A DNA stretch of 64,000 bases from BJ22 sp021298375 (lineage in GTDB: Bacteria > Planctomycetota > Planctomycetia > Pirellulales > Pirellulaceae), in NCBI GenBank assembly GCA_046343015.1, contig JBKDOL010000041.1:1-64000 (forward strand), given 5' to 3'. The translations under genes were made by a program, and so were the position numbers. The notes beneath the pieces were generated by a model, which worked only from the letters and a program-made list of their open reading frames with translations, had not been told where the DNA came from and searched no databases. Numbering within the stretch: position 1 is the stretch's first letter; each line of letters opens with the position of its first letter. This document shows positions 15,955 through 24,869 of this stretch, piece by piece.

Positions 15955-18351
15955 TCATTTCGACCAGTTGAACCAGATCGCCCGGGTCTGACCATCCGTT
16001 TGATTGTTCATGTTGAACACACGCAGGTTGACATAGACCCGCCCCGTGTTTTCCGGCGGAGCGAAATCGTAATTCCAAAGCACACTCGCCGCGCCCTGCA
16101 TCTTGTTCAAGCGGGCAATCACCGTGGTCGGATTGTCTTGCCAAGCGGTGCCGTTCCAGAATTTAAGAGTCTTGGTGTTCCGAATCACCATTCTCACCGC
16201 CCGTATTCCCGCATCGTCCTGAGCCCATCCCGCCAGGCTCAGCTTTTGATAGTAGCGAACCAGCTCTTCGTTTTTCGGCAGCGTGATCTGACTGAAGGGC
16301 GGTTCCGCGTCAATCGTCATCTGCTTGACAGTCGGCTGCGACTGGAAATCGCCATTCATGGCCACGGCTCGAGCCGTCACACGGTACTTCCGTTCCGTCG
16401 TTGCCGCGGGCGAGAATTGGTAACTCCAATCGGCAATCGAGTGCCCCCGCCGAGTCAATTGCGCAATCACGAATGCATACTCTTTGGTCCAGCTGCTGCC
16501 GTTCCAAAACTGCTCATTTTTCGGATCGGTCACGTCGGTGATGGTCAGCTTGACATGCCGCAGCGGGGCCTTGTACTCGGCCAGCCCCTTGATTTCCGCA
16601 CTCTGCCTGAAAACGTCTCCGTTGAAGAACGGTTGCTCAACGCTCGTGATCGGCTCGGGCATTTCGCTCTTGAGCGTTTGAATCTTGCTTTGAAATTCGG
16701 CGACCTCCGCCGAAGTCAGACCGTCTCCCTGATTGCTCAACTGGAACGGGTCGGTAGCGAGGTCGTAATACTCGCGGTCGCCCGACGACCATTCGGTGTA
16801 AATCTCATCGTGCAACCGGAGCGAAGTAAACGCGGTCCGCACCGGGCGAATATTGCTTTCGTTGGTCTCCCAGTGTTCAACCAGGATTCCCTCGGGACGC
16901 CATGCAGTGGGGTCCCCTCGGTAATGCTTGATCAACACCGGATAAAAAGACTTGCCTTGCACTGTCGGGGGGATCGGACGACCGGCCAACTGGAGAATGG
17001 TCGGGCCCAAATCGATCTGGGACAGGAGATGCTGCTGCGGCACGGAGTCGGGCGCGAAATACCCGGGCCCCCAGATGAACAACGGTACGTTTGTGCAGCG
17101 GTGGAAGGGAAACTTCTTGCCAATCTGCCGATTCTGACCCAAATGGTAGCCATGGTCCGAGGTCAGCATGATGATCGTCTGGTCGGTCAATTGCAGTTGG
17201 TCCAAAGTTGCCAGCAGATCGCGGACCATATCATCCACGGACCGCAACGTCAGCACTCGGCGGCGAAAATCGACATCGGTTTGCAGGACATCATTCGTCG
17301 CCGGATTGTTCCCCACGTTCCGCAGCGGCGGAGAGTTTCGCATCACCAGGGGCTTGTCGGAAAAATCAACTTCATCGAAATCCGGCCGACGAATCTGCCG
17401 CAACTGCGTCCACCAGCTGCGATATCGAGGCTCGACCATTCCCTTGAGCGGCTCATTCTCCTCAAAGTTGACCTCGTTAGGAGACTCCCGGTGGGGTGCC
17501 AGCGGGGCAATGTACATGAAGAACGGCGTATCGCGCTCCTCGACATGCTTGCGAATCAGGTGATTCGCCTCGCGACTCTCAACCGCCGTTCGGTACTTGA
17601 CCGGATAGAGCAAGGGGTTCGCATCAGGCAGAGCGAAGGGAAGACCATCCTTGACAAAAATCGTGGTGAAATAGCTCGAACCAAGGGCCGGAAAGAAGTC
17701 ATCCCACCCCGGAGGCGTGATGTCGGCCCACGTCTGCCCGACGGTCGGCTCGTAGCCATTGTGCAGGTACTTCCCCACCAGCATGGTGCGGTATCCCCCC
17801 TGCTTCATCCACACGCCGATCTCGTTCTGCAGCGATGGCAACTGAGGACTGCTGAATCCACCAAAGTCCCGAAAGTGTTGAAACCCACCCGTCACGCCGC
17901 GACAGAAGTCCGTCTTCGCGTCGTTGATTTTGAAACCATGCTTGTGCGCATACTGTGCCGTGAACAAGCTGGCGCGAGAGGGCGCACACAAGGGCGAAGG
18001 CGTGTGCATGTTGACGAACCGCAAGCCTTCGTTGGCCAGACGATCGATGTTCGGCAGAAAACGGTAAGTTCCGCTGCGAAGAAAATCGATCTCCACCGAA
18101 TCGCGGTCCGCATCATCGAGGTTGATCACGATGATATTGGGCAACAAGTCGCGTCGCCCATCCCGGCGAGGTACCGGACCGGCTAAAGTTCTCGCATCGC
18201 CGTCCGCAACCGATTCCTTGACCAAACTCGCCAAGTGCAGCGTTTCAGCCGCCGGTTTTGATTCCTGACCGCGCAGGTCGATTGCCGGGAACAATCCACA
18301 GCAAACGGCCAACAGCCAGCCAGCCCACCAGCGGCCTCGAATCGCAATCAT
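15955..18351 (-). CDS. Secreted sulfatase with duplicated C-terminal module
   Basis: A 798-residue exported hydrolase of sulfate esters, probably on a polysaccharide. After a signal peptide (MIAIRGRWWAGWLLAVCCGL), the alkaline-phosphatase-fold catalytic domain begins NIIVINLDDADRDSV, with metal-binding Asp pairs. CAPSR (about residues 122-126) fits C-x-P-x-R, whose Cys is converted to formylglycine by a separate enzyme. DHGYHLGQNRQIGK carries further active-site residues. After about residue 560 there are two related beta-rich modules of roughly 100 residues, each with an FWNG-x-x-W motif and a closing WxYxF strand, probably for glycan binding or surface attachment. The ATG at 18351 gives the best signal peptide. 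It is monocistronic, convergent with the Nudix gene, with long gene-free DNA upstream. Confidence 0.9.
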   Translation of the reverse strand: MIAIRGRWWAGWLLAVCCGLFPAIDLRGQESKPAAETLHLASLVKESVADGDARTLAGPVPRRDGRRDLLPNIIVINLDDADRDSVEIDFLRSGTYRFLPNIDRLANEGLRFVNMHTPSPLCAPSRASLFTAQYAHKHGFKINDAKTDFCRGVTGGFQHFRDFGGFSSPQLPSLQNEIGVWMKQGGYRTMLVGKYLHNGYEPTVGQTWADITPPGWDDFFPALGSSYFTTIFVKDGLPFALPDANPLLYPVKYRTAVESREANHLIRKHVEERDTPFFMYIAPLAPHRESPNEVNFEENEPLKGMVEPRYRSWWTQLRQIRRPDFDEVDFSDKPLVMRNSPPLRNVGNNPATNDVLQTDVDFRRRVLTLRSVDDMVRDLLATLDQLQLTDQTIIMLTSDHGYHLGQNRQIGKKFPFHRCTNVPLFIWGPGYFAPDSVPQQHLLSQIDLGPTILQLAGRPIPPTVQGKSFYPVLIKHYRGDPTAWRPEGILVEHWETNESNIRPVRTAFTSLRLHDEIYTEWSSGDREYYDLATDPFQLSNQGDGLTSAEVAEFQSKIQTLKSEMPEPITSVEQPFFNGDVFRQSAEIKGLAEYKAPLRHVKLTITDVTDPKNEQFWNGSSWTKEYAFVIAQLTRRGHSIADWSYQFSPAATTERKYRVTARAVAMNGDFQSQPTVKQMTIDAEPPFSQITLPKNEELVRYYQKLSLAGWAQDDAGIRAVRMVIRNTKTLKFWNGTAWQDNPTTVIARLNKMQGAASVLWNYDFAPPENTGRVYVNLRVFNMNNQTDGQTRAIWFNWSK

Positions 18352-19810
18352 GCTCAACCTCGAAAAAATCACCGGCAACGCCAATACAAACTCAGTTTAG
18401 ATAACAGGGTCCAAACGGACTCATTCTCCAAGCCTCTCTCCCTCTGGGCCAAGCCACCTTGAAGGAGAGGCCTGCAACGCGGTCGATCCCGCCCGGCCTT
18501 CACGTTCGACTCCCTCAGCATCTTAGTTAGAAAACCGAGAAAAACGTAATCTCGAAATCAGGCTTGCTAGCGATTTCCCGATAGCTTCATCTTTTTCAAG
18601 GTTTCAGAGCCAAGGCAAGTCAAATATCGGCGTGGGAACACCAAATCAGAGGTTGTCCCCAGTCCCAATGGCCTGTCCCGCACGCGCTTAGGGCAATCAT
18701 CCGCCTTTGCGGCCGATCGCCCGACTTTTTAGCGACTTTCGGGACTCAGCCCGCGTGGACCTCGAGTCTCGTTCCCCCTGTGCTCTTGGGCACAGTCCAA
18801 AGGAGAAATCGGCTCAAATCCTCTTCCAGTACAACTGCCTGCAATCGCCGCGTCATATATTCCGCGGTTATCTCCATCTTGCCAGCCACGAGTTCCCAGG
18901 CCTCGAGTTCCGAGGCTACAAAACTGAGTTCCTCGAGTGGCTGCACTAAAACCGAGCGTGACCGCCGAGCCCCAGTTCTCAGTGGACGGATGGTTTGCGA
19001 ACGCAAATCGAGCCGTTTGCCCGATTACCTCCACGATAGGACGTGGCGGGAATTACTCGTTAGCTAGCAAGACTTCACGCTGCTGCGTGAGCGTGTTCCA
19101 TGGTTCAGCCGGAATCTGAACAAACTCCTCGGCTACCAAGCCCCACAACTCCACGCGAAAAGAAAAACGCTCCCGAAGCTCCGCGATCAAATCGCTCGAC
19201 TAACTTTGTGATTATCGCCGGCGGCAAGGAACGGGTTCCAGTCGACAAAGCCCCCTATCGCCGGGCAGTCCTCGGAACGAGAGCGCATCGGACTCGAGAA
19301 CGGGATTGACTGACGTGATCTGGCCTGACGTGATCTGGCTTGGCGTGATCTGGCTTGGCGTTACCTGACTGCCTTACCTTGCCCGCGCCCGCTCTGCGAT
19401 GCTGCTCGGGCGGAAGCGTGGCGACATGAGTTTTCGGACCGGCTCATCGACTCTGTCCAGCGACTTGGCTGGGTTCGGCCCAGGCGGTATCGGGTCCTCC
19501 TCAGCGAAAGCCCGGCTGGCGGTTGAGAACCAACTCGGCCCAATCAGAGGAGGAGTCGCGGCGTTCGCTGGCGAGCGTTGGTATCCCATGAGTAAGCAGA
19601 TACCCTTGGTTACCGCCAGAGGCCCCCCGAAGTTCGCAATGAACCAGCGGGCCGGTGGGTGCTTTCTTTGCCTCGCGCGATGAGTGAAAATGGTTAACCG
19701 AGAGGAATTAACGATTCCCGCAGAGACAAACCGTTCGGGCCGAGACAAACCTGGTTTGAACCAACCCGGCCAAAGTAAAGACTGCCAAAACTTCAGCTTC
19801 CCTGTCGAGG
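18352..19810. other. 1.46-kb gene-free region
   Basis: The longest stretch without a supported gene. Frames of up to about 150 codons exist on both strands, but they lack recognisable motifs, ribosome binding sites and coherent composition. It separates the divergently transcribed sulfatase and Tat oxidoreductase, so both promoters lie here. A 15-bp tandem repeat sits at 19311-19369. No tRNA, tmRNA, RNase P or SRP RNA signature was noticed. Confidence 0.4.
19311..19369. repeat. 15-bp tandem repeat, about four units
   Basis: Units tgacgtgatctggcc, tgacgtgatctggct, tggcgtgatctggct and a decayed fourth run head to tail in gene-free DNA. The graded divergence suggests stepwise duplication followed by point change. 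Confidence 0.9.
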
Positions 19811-21190
19811 ATGAACATGAAACCAACTTCCGTTTCCCGTCGTCGCTTCGTCAAGACAGCGGCCGCAGCCGGTCTGTCGATGCTGGCCGCACCCACGATC
19901 GTTTCCGCCACCTCGCTTGGCCGAAACGGTCGCCGTCCGGCCCCCAGCGATCGGATCGTGATGGGCTTTATCGGGACCGGCGGCAAGGGCCAGCACAACT
20001 TAGGCGTCTTTCTCAGCCAGCCCGACGTTCAGTGCGTTGCCGTCTGCGACCCTGATCGCAACTCACTGGAAGCAGCTCGGCAACAGACCAACAAGCATTA
20101 TCAGAACGAGGCTTGCCGCGCTTCTGGGAATTTTCGCGAGTTGTTAGATTCGGGGAAATTCGATGCCGTCTGCGTTTCCACTCCCGACCATTGGCACGCC
20201 CTCGCTTCGATCGCAGCCCTCAACGCCGGGGCTCACGTGTACTGCGAAAAACCGCTGGCCAATTCCGTGCTGGAAGGTCGAGCCATGGTAACCGCCGCCA
20301 ACCGGGCGGGGAAAATCATTCAATGCGGTAGCCAGGAACGCTCCACGGAGAGCGTGCGGCTGGCGTGCGAGCAGGCGCGGAATGGAAAGCTCGGCAAGCT
20401 GCATACCGTCGAGGTCCATCTGCCCACGGACGAATCGCACCACCTGAAGGTGATTGCCCAGAAAGAGATCGCTCCCGTGATGCCGGTTCCCGAGGGATTT
20501 GATTACGACGGCTGGCTGGGCTTTACACCTTGGCGGCCCTTCCGTCCATTCATGCCCGACGAACCGAACCGGGGCTGTCATTTCTGGTGGCGATTCAACT
20601 TGCTCTATGGCGGTGGCGAAATGACCGACCGCGGAGCCCACATCATTGACCTTGCGCAATTGGCGCTGGGGAAAGACGATACAGGCCCGGTTTCCATCAC
20701 CGCTCAAGGTCGCCGAGCCAACGTGGGTCTGTTCGATGCCTGGTTCGACTTCAGTTTCGAAAATGTCTATGCCGACGGTACCAAGCTGGTTGGCACAACT
20801 GAAGGACCTCGTGGACTGAAACTGATTGGCGACGACGGCTGGATCATGATCCATATTCACGGCGGCCGGCTCGAAGCAAGCGACCCTCGACTGATCGATC
20901 CCAAAGACGCCGCCAGCAACCGGATCCAATTGGGACGCAGCCCCGGTCACCACCGAAACTTCCTCGACTGCCTCAAGTCGGGTGAGCAGCCCTTCGCCAG
21001 CGGAGAGATTGGACACCGCACGGCCACGATTTGCCATCTCAACAACATTGCGATGACGCTGGGGCGGAAACTCACCTGGTCCCCGGAAAAGGAACGTTTC
21101 GATTCCGAGGATGACGCCAACCAATTGCTCGGGCCCAAAATGCGGAGCTGGCTGGTTCCAAGCGAGCTGGCGGATTTCGTCAAGATTTAG
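19811..21190 (+). CDS. Gfo/Idh/MocA-family oxidoreductase with Tat signal
   Basis: A 459-residue NAD(P)-dependent sugar-type dehydrogenase predicted to be exported folded. The N-terminus has the twin-arginine motif SRRRFVKTAAAAGLSMLAAP. The Rossmann domain starts VMGFIGTGGKGQHNLG (about residue 54), with VAVCDPD and CVSTPDHWHA; the cofactor/catalytic motif CEKPLA lies near 145. The C-terminal alpha/beta domain has GCHFWWRFNLLYGGGEMTDRGAHIIDLAQ. Secreted members are expanded in planctomycetes and presumably process sugars from polysaccharides; the substrate is unknown. The start at 19811 (or the ATG two codons later) precedes the Tat motif closely. Its stop codon lies inside a 15-bp direct duplication (21184-21213). 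Confidence 0.9.
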   Translation: MNMKPTSVSRRRFVKTAAAAGLSMLAAPTIVSATSLGRNGRRPAPSDRIVMGFIGTGGKGQHNLGVFLSQPDVQCVAVCDPDRNSLEAARQQTNKHYQNEACRASGNFRELLDSGKFDAVCVSTPDHWHALASIAALNAGAHVYCEKPLANSVLEGRAMVTAANRAGKIIQCGSQERSTESVRLACEQARNGKLGKLHTVEVHLPTDESHHLKVIAQKEIAPVMPVPEGFDYDGWLGFTPWRPFRPFMPDEPNRGCHFWWRFNLLYGGGEMTDRGAHIIDLAQLALGKDDTGPVSITAQGRRANVGLFDAWFDFSFENVYADGTKLVGTTEGPRGLKLIGDDGWIMIHIHGGRLEASDPRLIDPKDAASNRIQLGRSPGHHRNFLDCLKSGEQPFASGEIGHRTATICHLNNIAMTLGRKLTWSPEKERFDSEDDANQLLGPKMRSWLVPSELADFVKI

Positions 21191-21213
21191 CCGATCGCGA
21201 TTTAGCCGTTCGC
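21184..21213. repeat. 15-bp duplication spanning a stop codon
   Basis: gatttagccgatcgc is followed at once by gatttagccgttcgc. The first copy contains the stop codon of the Tat oxidoreductase gene, and the second places a further TAG just downstream. It resembles the stop-codon-spanning repeat at 62-97. Confidence 0.85.
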
Positions 21214-21244
21214 GGGCTCGCTCCCCCGGACGGCGACCGATTCC

Positions 21245-22876
21245 TCAATTGCCAGCCAGACGCGACTGGGCCAATGCGGCTTCAAACTCGGCGACCGTGT
21301 CCCCCAGCGCACTAAGCAGCGTTTGAATCCGCGGCTCAAACCGCTTCCATCGCTGCTGCGAGGTTCGGTAAATCGGTCGCCGAACCTGGGCCACGCTCGC
21401 CGTTCGCACACTCCCTTGCCGCTCTGAATGCCGCAGGCACTCATCCGCCCAAGGTAACTGCAGGGCCGCGACCAATCGTCGGATTTCCAACTCCGGCTCG
21501 CTTGTCAGGTTCTCATAAAAGACCTGCACCAGGGAATCGCCGTAGAGGCGTTCCCAATGCCGCATGATTTGGCGATGCTGCCGAAAGCTCTCGCCGATCA
21601 TTTCCCAAGTCGACGTTTGATACTTCAGCCGATCAGACTTGAAGAGCAATCCATAACAAGAGGCCCCCACATCGCGCGGGTCGCGGCGACAGTAAACGAT
21701 TCTGGCTCGCGGAAAAAGCAGGCGGATGAACCCCACGTAGAGTGCATTGTCCGGCATCTTGTCGATCACAAACGGAGCGCGGTCGTCGATCTTTGCCAAG
21801 GTTGCAAGGTAGCTCTCCGCCGCTTGTAAAACCGACTCGCGAGTTGGTTGCCGACCGCTGCCGGTTCGCAACCAGCAATCGGACCACTCCCAAATCACCT
21901 CCTCCAATGCAGGTAACTCGCCCGCATCGCCAACCAGCGGATGACTGCTGAGAACTTGCTCAACCAGCGTCGTGCCGCTGCGGGGGACTCCCAAGACAAA
22001 AATCGGCCGAGTCGACGGATGCCCCCAGCCTTGCCAACTGGCCATTCGCTCAGGCGTGAAAAACTGTTCGAGTCCGGCCACGATCTCGGTCCGCCGTGCC
22101 AGCCCGAACTCAGCCCGCTTGGCGAGCTGGTCGTGAGTCAAGCGATTGCCCAAATCGAAATAATCCAGTGCCCGCTGGGGCTGACGTTCCTGCTCCCAAT
22201 GCACGCCGAGGGCAAAACACAAGCGGCTCGCTTGAGGCGCGAGCCACGCCTCGCCCTCCACTCGTTGGAGGAGCTGCTCCATGCGTTCCAGCTGAGCCCC
22301 GGAGAACCGGTAGTCACCGGTCGAAACCAATTTGCTGAGGTGAAAATAAACGGTCGGTTGGTCGGCGTCCAACTCCAGGGCAACTTCCAATGCGTGAATC
22401 GCTTCGGCGAAGTCTCCCAAACTCTGCAACGCCATTCCCAACTCAAGCAATGAGGCCGCCGGACTGAAGTCTGCATCGAGGGCCGCTTGCAAATAGGGCA
22501 CCGCGGCAGCGCTCCGTCCCTGCCCAGACAGAGCAACTCCCTTGCGGAACAAGCCCGCCGGATGATTTGCTACCAGGGCCAAGGCAGCGTCAGCCGCAGC
22601 CTCCGCTTGGACAGCTTGACCTAAAGCCATCCAGACGGCCGCGAGGTTGGAGTGAAACTCCGGGTTGCTGGCATCCAAGTCGATCGCCCGCAACAGGTGC
22701 TGTAGTCCTTCCGCCGAACGCCCAGCCTGATGAGCAGCCAATCCCGCCAAATGCCAAGCCTCAGCGCGCTCTGGCTCGACCGCCAGCACGGCAGCGTACC
22801 CTTGAGCTGCGAGGGCGATGTTGCCCAACCGATGCTGGTCCATGGACAAGGAGAACAAGCTGGCGACATCGGACAT
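21245..22876 (-). CDS. TPR-repeat sulfotransferase
   Basis: A 543-residue protein joining an N-terminal array of tetratricopeptide repeats (about residues 1-245) to a C-terminal PAPS-dependent sulfotransferase (Sulfotransfer_3 type). The 5'-phosphosulfate-binding loop reads FVLGVPRSGTTLVEQVLSSHP (about 305-325). The 3'-phosphate-binding segment lies in RARIVYCRRDPRDVGASCYG. It should move sulfate from PAPS to a glycan, lipid or protein acceptor chosen through the TPR part. The ATG at 22876 is preceded by AAAGGGAAG at suitable spacing; the frame is open another 50 codons upstream without protein-like sequence. A sulfatase gene lies a few kb away, so this stretch has enzymes both adding and removing sulfate. 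Confidence 0.9.
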   Translation of the reverse strand: MSDVASLFSLSMDQHRLGNIALAAQGYAAVLAVEPERAEAWHLAGLAAHQAGRSAEGLQHLLRAIDLDASNPEFHSNLAAVWMALGQAVQAEAAADAALALVANHPAGLFRKGVALSGQGRSAAAVPYLQAALDADFSPAASLLELGMALQSLGDFAEAIHALEVALELDADQPTVYFHLSKLVSTGDYRFSGAQLERMEQLLQRVEGEAWLAPQASRLCFALGVHWEQERQPQRALDYFDLGNRLTHDQLAKRAEFGLARRTEIVAGLEQFFTPERMASWQGWGHPSTRPIFVLGVPRSGTTLVEQVLSSHPLVGDAGELPALEEVIWEWSDCWLRTGSGRQPTRESVLQAAESYLATLAKIDDRAPFVIDKMPDNALYVGFIRLLFPRARIVYCRRDPRDVGASCYGLLFKSDRLKYQTSTWEMIGESFRQHRQIMRHWERLYGDSLVQVFYENLTSEPELEIRRLVAALQLPWADECLRHSERQGSVRTASVAQVRRPIYRTSQQRWKRFEPRIQTLLSALGDTVAEFEAALAQSRLAGN

Positions 22877-23167
22877 GAAATACTTCCCTTTCGTGCAAGT
22901 CGAGAACTTTTCCCGCGTTTCAAATATCGGCCCTGCAACCTCCTGTTCATCCGACTGTTTGCCACAGCCCCGCGAAAAGCCCGCTTTTGACCGGTCGCCA
23001 GTCGCCCAACGGACTGAAGAAAGCAACCCGGGGAGTCCGCTGCCGGTCCGCCCCCCGCAAGCGGCTCCCCGACAGTTGACTAAGACCTGCGATTGTTTAG
23101 CATTCTCTCACGCGGGGACTGCAACCCATTTCAACGCAGTTGCTCCTGCTTGCGTCCAAAGCTATCA

Positions 23168-23210
23168 CTCGGCAGGGACTCGCTCGGCAGGGACTCGCTC
23201 GGCAGGTAGC
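23168..23210. repeat. 15-bp tandem repeat, nearly three units
   Basis: ctcggcagggactcg is repeated twice exactly and a third time with decay, 140 bp upstream of the TerB-like gene. Function unknown. Confidence 0.9.
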
Positions 23211-23347
23211 ATCCCTCTTGTTTTTGGTAATTATTTTGGCGACGGCGATCGGATTTCCGGCGGCGTTTTGGTTGGCTTGCTCAAAGCCCCCTCGCGGAAG
23301 TCGGTTGGCCGCCTTTGCCCTTGCCTCGTTTTTTGGGAGTTGTCTCG

Positions 23348-24127
23348 ATGGACATGATTGACATTTTGGGCGGAATTTTGGGTCAAAAAACCGGCAGTCC
23401 AGCTCCTTCGGGAGGAGGCAAAATCCTCAAGGACATCTTGGGTGGCAACAGCCCGTCCCGGGGACGGTCGTCGGAAGTAACGACCGCGGGGCGCTCGGAC
23501 ATTGCCGGTCAGGCGAAAGAGTTGGAAGACCTGTTGAACGTGGCGGGTAACCGCTCACAGTCTCGCCCCGGAAATTTTGGGGGCGGCAGCAGTGGTGGTA
23601 TCAGCGGCAGCAGCGGCGGAACCAGCGCTGGCCGCAGCTTTCCCTCGGGCGGCCCTTTCGGGGGCACGCGTCAGGCGGACGCCCCCCCACCCATCGCCCC
23701 GACTGACCGCTCCAGCCCCTTTTCCACGCCGCGTCGCGAAACACCTCCCCCCGCGACGACCGGAGGAAAAAAACTGAGCGCCAACGAGGAAGCTGAGTTG
23801 CTGATTAAGGCGATGCTGAATGCTGCAAAATGCGACCAGCAAATCTCCGAAACCGAGCAACAGGCTATTTTTCAGCAAATCGGAGATCCCACGCCGGAAG
23901 TGCTGAATTACCTTCGCCAGGAAATCCAAAAGCCCTTGGACGTGCGCGATTTTGCTTGGTCCGTTCCGGTCGGAATGGAGCAAAAAGTTTACTCCATTTC
24001 GATCATGGCGATGGACTTGAAAACACCGGCCGAGGCGAGGTACCTCGAGGAATTGGCCCATGGCCTGCGGCTCTCTCCCGAGGTTCGGGCTGAGATTCAT
24101 CGCCACTATGGGCTCAGCAATTCCTGA
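23348..24127 (+). CDS. DUF533/TerB-like protein with Gly-rich linker
   Basis: A 259-residue protein. The N-terminal part starts MDMIDILGGILGQK, as in YebE/DUF533 proteins, and is followed by a long low-complexity Gly/Ser/Pro linker (about 75-145). The C-terminal helical domain (about 150-258) contains ANEEAELLIKAMLNAAKCDQQISETEQQAIF, the acidic helix pair of TerB/tellurite-resistance-like folds, and TPAEARYLEELAHGLRLSP. The biochemical role of DUF533 is not established; an envelope or stress association has been proposed. Two ATGs two codons apart could start it. A candidate terminator lies 220 bp downstream. Confidence 0.83.
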   Translation: MDMIDILGGILGQKTGSPAPSGGGKILKDILGGNSPSRGRSSEVTTAGRSDIAGQAKELEDLLNVAGNRSQSRPGNFGGGSSGGISGSSGGTSAGRSFPSGGPFGGTRQADAPPPIAPTDRSSPFSTPRRETPPPATTGGKKLSANEEAELLIKAMLNAAKCDQQISETEQQAIFQQIGDPTPEVLNYLRQEIQKPLDVRDFAWSVPVGMEQKVYSISIMAMDLKTPAEARYLEELAHGLRLSPEVRAEIHRHYGLSNS

Positions 24128-24347
24128 TTATGCTTGACCGGCTTTCGGGGTCGGGTGAGTCGCTTCGCGCGGTGCTCGAATGCCGCCGGCCCACCCCGCG
24201 GATCAGTTTGGGGGGCGGGCAACCGCCCCTTTCCTTTTTCCCGAAAACCTTCCCGCCTGCAGCGCCAAACCGCGGACAGTCCAAAACGGAGTCACCTCCG
24301 TTCCATTCGCCGAGTTTTCCCGATTGCGTCATTGCGGGGAGGATACA

Positions 24348-24367
24348 CCCCTTTAAAAAGGGGTTTT
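24348..24367 (+). terminator. Candidate Rho-independent terminator
   Basis: cccctt / aagggg with a short A/T loop followed by tttt, about 220 bp downstream of the TerB-like gene. The stem is short and the T run has only four bases, so this is a moderate candidate. Confidence 0.5.
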
Positions 24368-24472
24368 CAGGCCTTTTCCGAGGCTTGGCAGAACCAATCC
24401 TGCCGGGCTCTCGTTCACAGGGCGGGCCTGATTTGCAACCGGCAAATCTTCCCCAGCCCGCTTGGTCACTGC

Positions 24473-24500
24473 TTGACAGTCCCGGTGGAGCCGGTAACTT
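24473..24500 (+). promoter_or_regulatory. Possible sigma-70-type promoter upstream of the Cys-rich gene
   Basis: A perfect -35 (ttgaca) with a 16-bp spacer to taactt, a partial match to the -10. If used, the Cys-rich gene would have a 5' untranslated region of about 360 bases. Start-site mapping would be needed to accept it. Confidence 0.3.
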
Positions 24501-24869
24501 GATTTGAGATTTGTCGGGAAAATCGCCCCTTCGGTTCGATTATCCCGCAGATTTCACGCGAAATTCGCTTCACTCTTTCTCGGACGGTTTCGTTCGGGCC
24601 AAGGGACTTGGAGCGAGTTGACCCAGGATTATCGTGTGGAAAGGATAGGCAGAGTCGCCGTAATGACTGGCCGCTTTCCCAATTTTTTTGGCGCAAGGAC
24701 TGCCTTTCAGTTGGTCAGGAAGCAGGGAAGTCCAGTTCGTTCCCAATCAGGGTGCCCTTCACCCCAGCGAACTTGGATTCGAGAAAAGGAAACCTTCTCA
24801 TTCTCGCAAGCTAACGGAATTTGAGGTTCTTGCGTTTTGTCGAACGGTACAGTCACAAGGAGAAACGTG

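Noticed and set aside
15937..18186. Very long open frame antisense to the first sulfatase
   Set aside because: The opposite strand encodes a sulfatase with signal peptide and catalytic motifs; the antisense product is Arg/His/Gln-rich with no motif, as expected in GC-rich DNA.
19374..19826. 150-codon minus-strand frame in the gene-free region
   Set aside because: No ribosome binding site, no motif, and it overlaps the start of the Tat oxidoreductase.
20188..20205. Sigma-54-like promoter (tggcac...gc)
   Set aside because: It lies inside the Tat oxidoreductase gene and fits the -24/-12 consensus only partly.
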